DNA of 64,000 nucleotides from Cellvibrio sp. KY-YJ-3 (lineage in GTDB: Bacteria > Pseudomonadota > Gammaproteobacteria > Pseudomonadales > Cellvibrionaceae): the NCBI RefSeq assembly GCF_008806955.1, contig NZ_CP031727.1, positions 1,550,001 through 1,614,000 on the forward strand, written 5' to 3'. The translations under genes were made by a program, and so were the position numbers. Numbering within the stretch: position 1 is the first letter of the stretch; each line of letters begins with the position of its first letter. The notes under the pieces are model-generated. The model saw nothing but the letters and a program-made list of their open reading frames with translations, had not been told where the DNA came from and made no database searches. Shown piece by piece: positions 9,484-19,800 of this stretch.

Positions 9484-9529
9484 TGTGTATTAGTGTAGTG
9501 ATACACATGGTGTTTTGGGTTGTACACCA
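9484..9529 (+). promoter_or_regulatory. Two adjacent inverted repeats, candidate operator of the downstream operon
   Basis: The first repeat is TGTGTAT-N10-ATACACA (9484-9507). It is followed without a gap by TGGTGT-N10-ACACCA (9508-9529). Both arms are perfect and their centres are 23 bp apart. The GTGTA/TACAC halves resemble sites of YtrA-type GntR repressors, and such a repressor is encoded in the operon that begins 33 nt downstream. Confidence 0.55.
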
Positions 9530-9561
9530 CCACACAACAATAAAGCCGCAAGGAGAGTTCG

Positions 9562-10458
9562 ATGAGTATTCATCGCCATTTATCAATAAGCCGTTTTTTA
9601 ATCCTGCTCTGCCTGTTGGCAGGTGCATCCGCGCATGCGCAAACCAGCCTGTACGAGATCAGCAAGGACAATCAGAAAATTTATTTGGGCGGCACTATTC
9701 ATTTGTTGCGCAGCAGCGACTACCCCTTGCCCGCCGAATATGATCACGCCTATCAACAGGCCGATGTGCTGGTACTGGAAACCAATCTGGACAATGCGGC
9801 ATCGCCTGAGTTTGGCCAAAAAATGGCGAAAGCATTTATGTACAGCGGCGGAAAAACTCTCGCCGAGGATTTGCAACCCGCACTCTGGCAAGAGCTGCAG
9901 ACTTTTTCAGCCGCACGCCAATATCCCATCGCCCAAATGAGTGCCTTTAAAGCGATGTTTGTCAGTCTGTCGCTCTCGGTAGTTGAAATGCAGCGTTTAG
10001 GGTTTGGTGTGGCCGAGGGAGTGGATATGGTTTTTTTCCAAAAAGCCAAAACCGATAGCAAGCCCGTATTGGAATTGGAATCCGGCGATGAAGTATTAAC
10101 ACAGCTCGCATTGCTGGCGGATATGGATGCCAATATGGTGATCAAAGCTACCCTGCGCGATTTACACAAAATGGATGCGGTGTTGGAAAAAGCATTGGGT
10201 TATTGGCGTCGTGGTGAACTGGAAAAATTGGATCGCGAAATGTCGGCCGATATGCGCCGCGAAGCGCCCGAGGTCTATCAGCATTTATTAATCGCACGCA
10301 ATCAGGCGTGGCTACCCAAAATAGAAAAACTGTTTGCAACGACCGATGTGGAACTGGTGTTGGTGGGTAGTTTGCATCTCTCCAGTAAAGATGGCCTGCT
10401 CGCGCAACTTAAACAGCGCGGTTATCAGGTAAAACCTTATCTCGCCAAACAACCATAA
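9562..10458 (+). CDS. TraB/GumN family periplasmic protein
   Basis: The 298-residue product has a signal peptide (about 1-26, ending AHA). The family signature is visible as GGTIHLL near residue 34 and VGSLHLSS near 270, with conserved Glu/His residues between, as in TraB/TIKI-like putative metalloproteases. The substrate is unknown. AAGGAG lies 7 nt before the ATG. It is the first gene of an operon with ABC-transporter genes and a GntR repressor; the next gene begins 20 nt later. An envelope-stress or antimicrobial-resistance role is a guess from the context. Confidence 0.85.
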   Translation: MSIHRHLSISRFLILLCLLAGASAHAQTSLYEISKDNQKIYLGGTIHLLRSSDYPLPAEYDHAYQQADVLVLETNLDNAASPEFGQKMAKAFMYSGGKTLAEDLQPALWQELQTFSAARQYPIAQMSAFKAMFVSLSLSVVEMQRLGFGVAEGVDMVFFQKAKTDSKPVLELESGDEVLTQLALLADMDANMVIKATLRDLHKMDAVLEKALGYWRRGELEKLDREMSADMRREAPEVYQHLLIARNQAWLPKIEKLFATTDVELVLVGSLHLSSKDGLLAQLKQRGYQVKPYLAKQP

Positions 10459-10478
10459 TTAGCTAAAAGGAGTTTTTT

Positions 10479-11354
10479 ATGTCTGCCTGTGTATCGCTAA
10501 AAAATCTGCAACGCCAATATTCACGCGTCACCGTTCTAAAGGGAATCAATGCCGAGGTATTGCCGGGGCAAGTCATTGCCCTCTTGGGCAAAAACGGCGC
10601 GGGTAAAACCACGTTATTAGAAACGATTCTGGGTTTTGGTTTTCCCTCGGCAGGCGAGGCGAGGCTTTGGCAGCTTGATGCCACACAAATCGGCGGTGAA
10701 ACTAAGCAGCGTATTGGTTTTGTACCGCAACAGGATGAGTTGTTGCCCAGTTTAACCGGTGGGGATCACCTGAAATTATTTAAAAGTTTCCGCACCCACT
10801 GGAACCAACCGCTGGTTGATAAATTAATTGCGGAATGGTTAATTCCCATGGATATGCACACGGGAAAAATGTCGGTGGGGCAGCGACAAAAATTATCCAT
10901 TCTGTTAGCGCTGGCCCATGAGCCGGAATTATTGATTCTGGACGAACCTGTTGCCAGTCTTGATCCCATCGCCCGCCGCCAGTTTTTGCAACAGCTGGTG
11001 GATATTGCCGCCGATGAAAATCGCGCAGTAATTTTTTCTACCCATATCGTGAGCGACGTGGAACGAGTTGCCAATCAGGTGTGGATGCTGCGCGATGGCG
11101 ATTTGGTTTATCAGGGGGGCTTGGATGAACTTAAAGAAAGTTTTGTGCGCGTCACTTTAACGTTTGATCATCCATTTACCCAAAAAATTAGCTGGCCGGA
11201 TGTAATCAAACAAAAAAATAGCGGCAATCAAACTCAGCTCACGATTGAACGCTGGCAACCCCATATGGAGCAGCAACTTGCACAGGAATTTTCAGCGCAG
11301 GTGAGGGTAGAGTTTTTAGGCCTGGAAGATATTTTTTTGGAGATGAATCCATGA
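10479..11354 (+). CDS. ABC transporter ATP-binding protein (YtrB-like)
   Basis: Walker A is GKNGAGKTT (37-45), the signature is MSVGQRQK (about 131-138) and Walker B is LLILDEP (about 147-153), followed by the H-loop in FSTHI. The 291-residue length with a C-terminal extension of about 75 residues fits drug/peptide-type exporters of the CcmA/YtrB class. AAAGGAG precedes the ATG. Its last 4 nt overlap the permease gene, so the two are coupled and likely form one exporter. Confidence 0.92.
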   Translation: MSACVSLKNLQRQYSRVTVLKGINAEVLPGQVIALLGKNGAGKTTLLETILGFGFPSAGEARLWQLDATQIGGETKQRIGFVPQQDELLPSLTGGDHLKLFKSFRTHWNQPLVDKLIAEWLIPMDMHTGKMSVGQRQKLSILLALAHEPELLILDEPVASLDPIARRQFLQQLVDIAADENRAVIFSTHIVSDVERVANQVWMLRDGDLVYQGGLDELKESFVRVTLTFDHPFTQKISWPDVIKQKNSGNQTQLTIERWQPHMEQQLAQEFSAQVRVEFLGLEDIFLEMNP

Positions 11355-12724
11355 ATATCCAGGCAACACTCAATCAATATTGGCGCTTGATTCTGGTGAT
11401 GTTGTTGCCGGCGCGCTATGTAAAATGGTTAGCTGTATTTACATTCACGGTGTTAATGTCCGGTGCGATACTACGTTTTTTTGGTCACTCGCTAGTCTTG
11501 TATATAGGCACAGCATTTAGCCTCCTGCTACTGATGATGATAGGCATGTTGGTGCCGGGGCAAATGCTCGCACTTAGAAGCAGCAAACAATTCCAGTATA
11601 TGGCCGATCTTCGGTATAAATTATTTTTCCTGGCGCTGGCATTTTGGTGCTTGGCATCCTTGGCCTTATCTGCCGCCCTGACTACACTAGATCCAAAAGG
11701 GTTCAGTTTTCCTATTACCTTAGCTGTAGCAACTATGGGGTTGAGTGGTGTTGCTGTGCTCTTTGCGGTGGTTGGCTCTTATATGCAAACCGCACAGGGT
11801 TTCGTTCCATTATTTGTGTGGGTGCTCTTCTTCTCCGCAAAAAGTACCAATTTATTTTCTTCCGCACACATAACTACTTATTGGTTCATCACTATAGGTT
11901 TATGGTCGGTAATGTTTATCTGGTGGTTTCGTTGGCAGCCACAAAAATATCTGGTGAATTTTATGACCCTGCCCGCAGCAGAAATGCAGCGGCTGCAAAT
12001 GACTAATTCCCAGACGATAGCGGCAGCCTTTTCTGCGGTACCTAACACCCTTGCAGGCAGCTTGTTAGTAGGTGCCTCAGATGGTATTCAAGCTTGGTGC
12101 AAGCGTGAGCTGGGGCAGTTGGTGTTTTTTCTGCTTATGCTTGGGTTGATGTTTTATTGGATAAAACAAATCCCGCAAAATGTGGCGGGGGTTATGGTTG
12201 GCATTTACCTGTTTATTTTCATCTGCATTCGCGGCAGCGTTATCTTCCAGCACATTTTCCGCAATCTGCATCGCTTGTGGATGCATAGCTCCTTTTCCAG
12301 AACAGAAATTCTCACTTACATTGAAGCACGTTATTTCCTGTTATTGGCTGCTTCCTTGATGCCCGTCATCTTTGCGCTTGGCCTGATTAACCATTATCTA
12401 TTGGATGAATTGTTAAGCCTGTTTAACGTCGTTTATTTATTGCTGATTGGTTTGTTGATGTGCGGCTTGTCGTTTTACCTGGGTTTGTTTATCTACCTGA
12501 AAAGCGCTGCCAGTTTCCTCTGGTTGAATTGGGTTAGCCCAATAGTAAACCTCTGTCTGATTGGCGTGATGGTTTACTTTAATATCCTGTTTGGACCTGA
12601 CCCGAGTGTTGAACACAGGGATTATCTGACATTTTCTACCGGGTTATTAATACTGGTTTTAGCGGGGCGCACATGGGTTAAATCCCATTGGCACAAGATT
12701 AACTTTTTCAGGGTGAAAAACTAA
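11351..12724 (+). CDS. ABC transporter permease-like integral membrane protein
   Basis: This is a hydrophobic protein of 457 residues with roughly ten or more membrane segments and no ATPase motifs. It starts within the stop of the preceding ATPase gene (ATGA overlap) and ends overlapping the GntR gene (TAATG). Position and hydropathy make it the membrane partner of the YtrB-like ATPase. I do not recognise a more exact family from the sequence. Confidence 0.8.
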   Translation: MNIQATLNQYWRLILVMLLPARYVKWLAVFTFTVLMSGAILRFFGHSLVLYIGTAFSLLLLMMIGMLVPGQMLALRSSKQFQYMADLRYKLFFLALAFWCLASLALSAALTTLDPKGFSFPITLAVATMGLSGVAVLFAVVGSYMQTAQGFVPLFVWVLFFSAKSTNLFSSAHITTYWFITIGLWSVMFIWWFRWQPQKYLVNFMTLPAAEMQRLQMTNSQTIAAAFSAVPNTLAGSLLVGASDGIQAWCKRELGQLVFFLLMLGLMFYWIKQIPQNVAGVMVGIYLFIFICIRGSVIFQHIFRNLHRLWMHSSFSRTEILTYIEARYFLLLAASLMPVIFALGLINHYLLDELLSLFNVVYLLLIGLLMCGLSFYLGLFIYLKSAASFLWLNWVSPIVNLCLIGVMVYFNILFGPDPSVEHRDYLTFSTGLLILVLAGRTWVKSHWHKINFFRVKN

Positions 12725-13098
12725 TGTTCACTCTCAATCCCCAATCCGGCATTCCTATTTATCGTCAACTCGCCGAACAAATTCGGCGTATGGTGGCGGG
12801 TGGTCAATTAAAAGAGGGTGATGAATTGCCCTCGGTGCGCGAAGTGGCGTTGGAGCATGCGGTAAACCCCATGACCATTTCCAAAGCTTATAGTTTGTTA
12901 GAACTGGAGGGTGTGCTGGCGCGGCAGCGCGGTAAACCCATGCAGGTGGCGGCGCAAAAAAAATCGGCGCATAACGAACAGCAGCGCTTGGCACATTTGC
13001 ATCCACAGCTTGAACAATTGGTACTGGCGGCGCGGCAATTGGAAATTCCCGATAAGTTGCTGCTTAGCAGTTTGCGTGAATTACTTGCGGAAAAATAA
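12724..13098 (+). CDS. GntR family repressor, YtrA subfamily
   Basis: This short 124-residue regulator has an N-terminal GntR winged helix (about 8-75; GIPIYRQLAEQIRRMVAGG and the helix pair around LPSVREVALEHAVNPMTISKAY) and only a short helical tail for dimerisation. That layout defines the YtrA subfamily, whose members usually repress an ABC-transporter operon they belong to. The ATG overlaps the permease stop. The paired inverted repeats upstream of the operon are its likely operator. Confidence 0.9.
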   Translation: MFTLNPQSGIPIYRQLAEQIRRMVAGGQLKEGDELPSVREVALEHAVNPMTISKAYSLLELEGVLARQRGKPMQVAAQKKSAHNEQQRLAHLHPQLEQLVLAARQLEIPDKLLLSSLRELLAEK

Positions 13099-13129
13099 TA
13101 TTAATTGGGTATCCATAAGGAACCAACGG

Positions 13130-14743
13130 ATGAAAATAACCTGGTCTGTTTATACAGTGTTGTGTTTTTTATCGCTCGGCATCGTGTCGGGATGCGATGA
13201 AAAAACCAATGAACTATCAACGGCAGCATCGCTGCTTAAACCTTGCCCTGGCTTTGAAGAAACGGGAAAACCACCGGTGGTCTATGGTGCCCAGTGTGGC
13301 GAGCTGAGGGTTAAAGAAAATCCGCAGGATGCACAAAGTGCAGAAATTAAAATTGCGATTTTGCGGTTGCCAGCAATTAGCCCCGTGGCGCAAGCTGATC
13401 CCCTGTTTTTAATTCAGGGTGGACCGGGTGGTTCATCCATTGAAATGGCGAATCAGCTGCATGGTTTTTTTGCGGATATACGCAAAAACCGCGATTTAAT
13501 TTTTATTGATCAGCGTGGCACGGGAAAATCCAACCCTCTGCATTGCGAAAAAATGTCGCCGCTGGATGCTAACCTGCCTGATGCTGCCCAACTGGAAAAA
13601 CAGTTGGACATTATGCGCGCCTGCGTAGATAAATATAAAAATTCCCTGCCGTTTTATACCACTTGGCACGCCGTACAAGATATAGATGCGGTGCGCACTG
13701 CCTTGGGCTACCAAAAAATTAATCTGTGGGGCGTCTCTTATGGCACCCGTGTTGCGCTCGAATACTCGCGGCAATCTGGCGATAACACGCGCAGTATTAT
13801 TTTAGATGGTGTTGCTCCTACCGAAATTGCACTCGGAAAATATTCTGCACGGGATATGCTCGCGGCGCTGACCGCCGTCAGCAATGAATGTATGGCGCAA
13901 ACGGAGTGCGCCGCGCAGTATGGCAACCCGCTGGAAAAAGCAGAAATTGTGTATTCGCGTTTGCGTGCGGCGGAAGAAGCAGGTGAACCAATACAGGTGA
14001 CTTACCGACATCCGCGTCATCAACAAGAAGCGACCCAACGGTTAACGCCGCGCGCATTTTCGCTGTTGATGTTTATGGCGCTTTACACCCGCGACATGAC
14101 CGTGCTGTTGCCGGAAATGATTAGCCATGCCGAGCAAGAAAATTATCAGCTATTGGCTGCATTACTTTCTCTTGCCAGTGATCAGGCTTACAAAATGAAT
14201 ATCGCCGAGGCGATGCATTTCAGTGTGATTTGCAATGAAGACTGGCCGCTTATTTCGGCGAGTGATAGAGCAACCACGCCGCCTTTTTTTGGTTTTAATC
14301 CCATTGAGGATAAAGCCGCTATTTGTGCTATGTGGCCTGCTGCCGAATTACCGGCGGACTATTGGGAACCCATTCGTAGCACAGTCCCAGCGTTATTACT
14401 GTCAGGAAAATATGATCCGGTCACGCCACAAGTCTGGGCTGACTCTGTTGCGAATACTTTGCCCAATGCGACCGCCTTGGTGGCGGAGGGTGGTAATCAC
14501 GGTGTATCCACCGAAGGTTGTATGCCACAAATTATTGCGCAATTTATTGAGCGGGCGAGTATGGAGGGCGTGAATAGAGATTGTGTTGCGCAAATTAAAA
14601 CCTTGCCGTTAGTGTTGGGCGCCAACCAAACTGCCAGTGTTTCATCGAGTTCGGTCAAGGTCTCATCCAGTGCGAAAAATATTTCTTCGAGTTCAGCACA
14701 GGCATCATCCAGCGCGGTAATAATAGAAGGAGCCCAACCATGA
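13130..14743 (+). CDS. Alpha/beta hydrolase lipoprotein, TAP-like, with poly-serine tail
   Basis: The 537-residue product has a lipoprotein signal (lipobox IVSGC, C22). The alpha/beta hydrolase features are clear: oxyanion segment GGPGGSS (98-103), DQRGTGKS (128-134), nucleophile S203 in GVSYGTR, and a C-terminal TAP-like part with D429 (GKYDPVTP) and H457 (GGNHG). Relatives are tripeptidyl or proline aminopeptidases. The last 36 residues are a serine-rich low-complexity tail with no domain after it. The longest open frame begins at 12911 inside the GntR gene, but the ATG at 13130 has AAGG upstream and gives the signal peptide. ATGA coupling to the next ATPase gene is seen. Confidence 0.88.
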   Translation: MKITWSVYTVLCFLSLGIVSGCDEKTNELSTAASLLKPCPGFEETGKPPVVYGAQCGELRVKENPQDAQSAEIKIAILRLPAISPVAQADPLFLIQGGPGGSSIEMANQLHGFFADIRKNRDLIFIDQRGTGKSNPLHCEKMSPLDANLPDAAQLEKQLDIMRACVDKYKNSLPFYTTWHAVQDIDAVRTALGYQKINLWGVSYGTRVALEYSRQSGDNTRSIILDGVAPTEIALGKYSARDMLAALTAVSNECMAQTECAAQYGNPLEKAEIVYSRLRAAEEAGEPIQVTYRHPRHQQEATQRLTPRAFSLLMFMALYTRDMTVLLPEMISHAEQENYQLLAALLSLASDQAYKMNIAEAMHFSVICNEDWPLISASDRATTPPFFGFNPIEDKAAICAMWPAAELPADYWEPIRSTVPALLLSGKYDPVTPQVWADSVANTLPNATALVAEGGNHGVSTEGCMPQIIAQFIERASMEGVNRDCVAQIKTLPLVLGANQTASVSSSSVKVSSSAKNISSSSAQASSSAVIIEGAQP

Positions 14744-15537
14744 TTCGCGTTGAACACTTAAGCAAAGTTTTTCATCCAAAAAAACAAAAAAATAGTGCCT
14801 TGCCTGCAACCAAGCAGCTGCCTGAGGCAAGTGTCATTACCGCATTAAATGATGTGAGCTTTACTCTGAAGGACGGCGAAATAACCGGTTTGTTAGGGTT
14901 AAATGGTGCGGGTAAATCTACCCTGATGCGTTTGATTTATGGTTTGTTGCAGCCGACAGCGGGCGATGTGTGGGTGAACGAACATCAGCTCAGTGTCGCA
15001 GCCAATGCCGCGCGGCAACAATTGGGTGTGCTGCCGGATGACACAGGTTTGTACAAGCGGTTAAGTGCGCGTGAAAATATTCGCTACTTTGGCGAGCTGC
15101 AAGGTTTAACCGGCATGCAGCTGGAAGAATCCATTAATCAATTAATTAACTGGTTGGGCATGGAGGCAATTGCCGATCGTCGCGCGGAAGGTTTCTCGCT
15201 CGGTGAACGGATGAAAACGGCTCTGGCGCGCGCCATAGTGCATCAACCGCAACATATTTTATTAGACGAACCCACCAACGGACTGGATGTAATTACCACG
15301 CGCTCGGTGCGCCGTTTATTGCACGAATTAAAAGCGCAAAATCGCTGCGTGATTTTTTCCAGCCATTTGATGCACGAAGTCAGCGGCCTGTGTGATCGCA
15401 TTTTGGTGATTCATCACGGGCGCATTCTGGCCGATGGCAATCTTGAGACAATTATGGAAATAGGGCAGGCCACCAATTTGGAGGACGCCTTTGTCAATTT
15501 GGTGCAGGCGGCCAACAAGGAATCTATTTATGAATAA
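14740..15537 (+). CDS. ABC transporter ATP-binding protein (NatA-like)
   Basis: Walker A is GLNGAGKST (near residue 54), the signature FSLGERMK (near 152) and Walker B ILLDEPTNGLD (near 172). The 265-residue protein resembles NatA-type ATPases of ABC-2 exporters. A lysine-rich insertion follows the first strand (residues about 8-25). The gene overlaps the hydrolase stop by 4 nt and the following permease start by 8 nt. Confidence 0.92.
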   Translation: MIRVEHLSKVFHPKKQKNSALPATKQLPEASVITALNDVSFTLKDGEITGLLGLNGAGKSTLMRLIYGLLQPTAGDVWVNEHQLSVAANAARQQLGVLPDDTGLYKRLSARENIRYFGELQGLTGMQLEESINQLINWLGMEAIADRRAEGFSLGERMKTALARAIVHQPQHILLDEPTNGLDVITTRSVRRLLHELKAQNRCVIFSSHLMHEVSGLCDRILVIHHGRILADGNLETIMEIGQATNLEDAFVNLVQAANKESIYE

Positions 15538-16723
15538 ATTTCTGCAAACCTTGTTAATTGTGTGGCGCAAAGAATGGCGCGATGCCCTGCGCGATAAAAA
15601 AAGTTTACGCATGGCATTTTTAATGCCGGTGTATTTTGTTGCAGTATTTGTTGCTTCGTCCTTATTTATTATTCATATGAGCCAGCAATCGCGCGCGACT
15701 ACCAGTGAACCGATTAAATTATCGGTTGTTGGCGCCGAGCAGTTGCCTGCCTTGGTGGATTGGTTACAGGAGCGTGGTATTCAGGTGCAGGCGGCGGATG
15801 AACAAGCCTATCAGCAAGTACAAAGTGGGCAGTTGGGTTACGCCTTAATTGTGCCGGAGGATGCGCGCGAAAAATTTGCCACCGGAGAATCGATTGAATT
15901 AGCGCTAGTGTTTGATGCCACCAATAATAAATTGCAGGGCGCATTACATTTTGTGCGACAACAAATTTGGAGTTGGAACGCGCGTGTTGGCAGTTTACGT
16001 TTGCTGTCGCGCGGCATATCGCCTGCCATCGTCAACCCGGTAATGGTGCGTGATTTAAATGTGGCAAGCGATCAAAAAATGGGATTTTTTGTGATGGCCA
16101 GTTTGCCCATGCTATTAATTCTTACGGTATTTATGGCAACCGTGGGTTTCAGTGCGGACATGACCGCGGGCGAACGCGAGCGGCGTTCATTAGAGTCGCT
16201 GTTAATTACACCTGCGCCCTCTGGCGCTTTGTTGTTGGGGAAATGGCTTAACAGTTTGTCATTAACCTTTTTGGTGCTGGTGGTTGAATTATCGCTGCTC
16301 GCTATCGCTTTTGCGTATGTGCCATTTAAAGAGTTGGGTTTACGGGTACATGTTACGCCCTTGGATTTATTGGTGGTGTTGGTGGCGTTAATGTCGTTGG
16401 CGATAGTCGCGACGGCGCTACAGTTTTTAATTTCCATGTTTGCGCGCAGTTTTAAAGATGCACAAACCTACATGGGGCTAATGATTTTTATCCCCATGGT
16501 GCCATTGTTTTACACGCTCCTGAACCCCAGCGCCTACGCCGATTGGTTTCGCTGGGTGCCGGTATTAGCGCAGCAATTAGTGGTGAAAGATTTATTGCTG
16601 GGTGGCGATGTACCACTGCTCGCATTTGCCCAGGCATGGTTAGTGGCGGTGGTATTAGCGGCAATATTTTTGCGTTTTACTGCGCAGCAATTGCGTAAAC
16701 CGAAAATTGTGTATGGGGTGTAA
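15530..16723 (+). CDS. ABC-2 type transporter permease (NatB-like)
   Basis: The 397-residue product has one N-terminal membrane segment, an extracytoplasmic domain of about 150 residues, then five or six membrane helices near the C-terminus. The motif TAGERERRSLESLLITP is characteristic of NatB/ABC-2 permeases. The frame is open from 15491, but the ATG at 15530 has AAGG upstream and yields the expected N-terminus MNKFLQTLLIVWRKEWRD. With the upstream ATPase it forms the second exporter of this operon. No clear terminator follows. Confidence 0.9.
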   Translation: MNKFLQTLLIVWRKEWRDALRDKKSLRMAFLMPVYFVAVFVASSLFIIHMSQQSRATTSEPIKLSVVGAEQLPALVDWLQERGIQVQAADEQAYQQVQSGQLGYALIVPEDAREKFATGESIELALVFDATNNKLQGALHFVRQQIWSWNARVGSLRLLSRGISPAIVNPVMVRDLNVASDQKMGFFVMASLPMLLILTVFMATVGFSADMTAGERERRSLESLLITPAPSGALLLGKWLNSLSLTFLVLVVELSLLAIAFAYVPFKELGLRVHVTPLDLLVVLVALMSLAIVATALQFLISMFARSFKDAQTYMGLMIFIPMVPLFYTLLNPSAYADWFRWVPVLAQQLVVKDLLLGGDVPLLAFAQAWLVAVVLAAIFLRFTAQQLRKPKIVYGV

Positions 16724-16854
16724 ATGCCCTGCGGTATCACGGGGTAAATGGAAAAAAATCACCGGGGTCTTGTGTGAAAAGTCATAGAGCAATCCAGTCA
16801 CAGGGAGGATGCTGAATAGTGTAGATATTTTTCTACCTATCAAGGAGGTTCATC

Positions 16855-19800
16855 ATGACTAGCAAGGTTTTGATTGTTCTCGAAAGTGGATATCGCTTTG
16901 ACTTTGACCCTACGGGCGCACCGGATTTCACCTACACCACACTGGTGAATACGCTGACCAGCGCCGGATTCCAGGTTACCCGCGCGCATCGGGAATCGGA
17001 TGCGACACCCGGTGTACTGCGGTCCTTCGATTTTGCGGCGCCGGGCGCCAACCTGTTGCAATATGATGTTATCTGGCTGATTGGTTTGCGCGGGCGCAAC
17101 CTCTCCTTTGGTGCCAGCGGTAGTTTTGATTTGAGTGAGGCAGAGCTGGCGGCAATTACTCGCTTTATGGATGCCGGTGGTGGTGTATTTGCCACGGGCG
17201 ACCACGACAGCCTTGGTGCGGATATGTGTGGCCGCATTCCGCGTGTGCGTGCCGCGCGCTGTTGGTATGGCGCAGGTGATGGCACGACCCTCGCCGACGA
17301 TCACTCCCCCATGCCAGACGACTTTCCCAAAAATTTCCCACCTTTTAGTGCGGCGCGCGCCGACACCACGCGGCCTAATCCGGCGGGTGACTACAGCGAA
17401 TTTTCTGCCCCCTTTGTGTGGTTTGAAAACCAGTCGGACTCTGTGCCTCAGGTAATCGCGCCCATCACCTCGCCCGCGCACCCCATTCTGCGCAATGGGG
17501 ACAGGGATATAGTGCTTTACCCGGATCATATGCACGAGGGTAATACTCTGGGAGAGGTGCCCGGTTATAACTACAACCAAACCCTGATGCTCGATGGCCA
17601 GAACTTTGTGGAGTTTCCCGCACTGGCTGGCGAACACCCCAAGCCCGAGGTCATCGCTACCGGGCAGGTGCTGGAAAATGCTTCGCGCTTTGCTACGGGT
17701 GGCAATGCTGATTTGGCAATTGCCTCCAGCAAAACAGTGAACACACTCAGTGTCTATGACGGCCGTCGCGCAGGTGTTGGTCGGGTAGTAACCGGGGCGA
17801 CGTTTCACCATTACGTGGACATCAACCTTACCGGTGATTCCGGCATCACCCCCGGCTTACCGCAAACGCGTGCGGGTGCCGATGCGGCCAAGGGTCACGG
17901 CTTCGCCCATCCGGGAGCTGAATCGACCTTTGACGATATTAAGACAGTCTTTATTAATATCACCCGCTGGCTGGCGCGACCAAGGCCAGCCATTCGTTTA
18001 GTGCTGGAGCGAAGCACCTTCGGGCAGGACGAAGTGACAGTCAATCCGGAATTTGCCGGTGCCTTTTTGGTGACGGTGGATGGATTGAAACCGGGGCAAT
18101 TCCCTGGCGGCGGCATCACTACCCTCATGCCATCGGCGGCGCAGTTGGCTAGTTGGGCGCCCGCCATCAGCTTGTCGGGAGCGCCGGCGATTGAAGTAAT
18201 CCCCACCGGGGTAGCCAGTGATGATCCGACCCTCGCGGCGCGTTTGCAGCGGTTTACCTTCACTTATCGGGTGCGCTTTGTCGGCAATGCCTTTGGTTTT
18301 GCTGAACCCAATCGAACAGTGGAAGTGAATGCCGCCCTGAACAGCACTGAGGGAGCATTGTCCGATACCGCCTGGATTCAGCTGGTGAAATCGGCCAACC
18401 CCTTTATGCTCGATCTGGAGGGTGGCAATACTACTTCCTGGCTAAGTTCCGACTTGAAGGTGTTTCGCGTGGTTGCGGGCGAGTCGGTGCACGGCGTCAG
18501 CCTGCCGAATGGCGCTACCCGTGCCCAGGCGCTGCAGTTCATTAATACCCTTAGCGGCAGCATCACACCTGCCCAGTTTGAGGCACTTACTGGCAACCAG
18601 TCGGCGTCTGCACTGAGCCCTTTTCCTACCACTACCAGTGGCCGCAATGTGTACAACTTTGCCATCGCGCGGGTGAGACGGAATGGCACCATGCTAGCGG
18701 CGAATGATGTGCGCTTGTTTTTCCGTATCTTCACGTCGCAAACCACTGCCGCACTCACCTACCGCGAGGCGATGGGCGCCCCTTTGGAAGGCTACCTGAA
18801 AACCGCAGGTGCTAACCCGATTGCTTTGCCGGGCCAGGCCGGCGGTGAATGGTTGTCATTTCCCTGTTTTGCTGAAGGGCGTGCCGCAACGCCAGCCACT
18901 CAAGTGGATGGCAACAATGTGAAAGACATCAGCACCAGCGAAAGTAATAAGTTTTTTGGTGCGCTGCTGGATACCAACCTAAGCGGGAATTACCTGCCAC
19001 CCACACCGGCCGGTGGCACTGCGGAGCCACTGCCCGATCTGTTGATGGGTGAACACCAATGTCTGGTGGCGCAAATCGAATTTGCTGGAACACCCATCCC
19101 CAATGGTGCCAACCCCAGCACCTCCGACAAGTTGTCGCAGCGCAATATAGCGTTAAGTGAAGTCGCCAACCCCGGCTTGGCTGCCTCGCGCCTCGCTGTT
19201 CACACCTTTGAGATAGAGGCAAGGCCACAGCCCATTAGCGATTCACTGTTGCCAGATGAGCTGTTGCTGGAATGGTCGCGCAACCTGCCGGATGGCACCT
19301 ACGTGAATATCGAAATTCCCGGCTGGCGCGCGCAGGAGGTGGTGATGCTGGCGGATCGCTACTATCCGCTGCATAACATTCGCGCGCTGGATGATCGTAC
19401 TATCCAGTTACCGGCGGGCGGCAGCTGTTATATTCCATTGCCGCGCAGCCTTAAACGCCAAACCGGAGTGATCAGTGTGGAGCTGCCCTTGGGAATCAAA
19501 AAGGGTCAGCGCTTTGATGTGGCGGTGCGGCAAATTACCAATCGCGGGCGCAACGTAAAATTCCCGTCACCCAAAATGCGGGAGATTTCGCGGAAGGAGG
19601 CAGAAAAGCTGATTGCTGGATTGCTTAAAAGCAGCGGCGATACCCGCACCAAAACCCGCGATCTACTGGCACAAAAGGGTGGGGTATTCGACTTGGGTAA
19701 CAACCTTAGTTTGGTGACTGACCTGTCAGTACTGGATGCGCAAGGCGACCACGCCGTACTTATTGAGCACCCCGATCCCAAGGCGATGGAAGCAGCGCGG

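Noticed and set aside
12911-13129. N-terminal extension of the TAP-like hydrolase into the GntR gene
   Set aside because: The extension overlaps the regulator in another frame and would bury the lipoprotein signal peptide that starts at 13130.
16840-17811. Long minus-strand open frame of 323 codons opposite the 1193-residue gene
   Set aside because: It is a mirror of the GC-rich plus-strand codons, has no ribosome binding site and no recognisable protein pattern.
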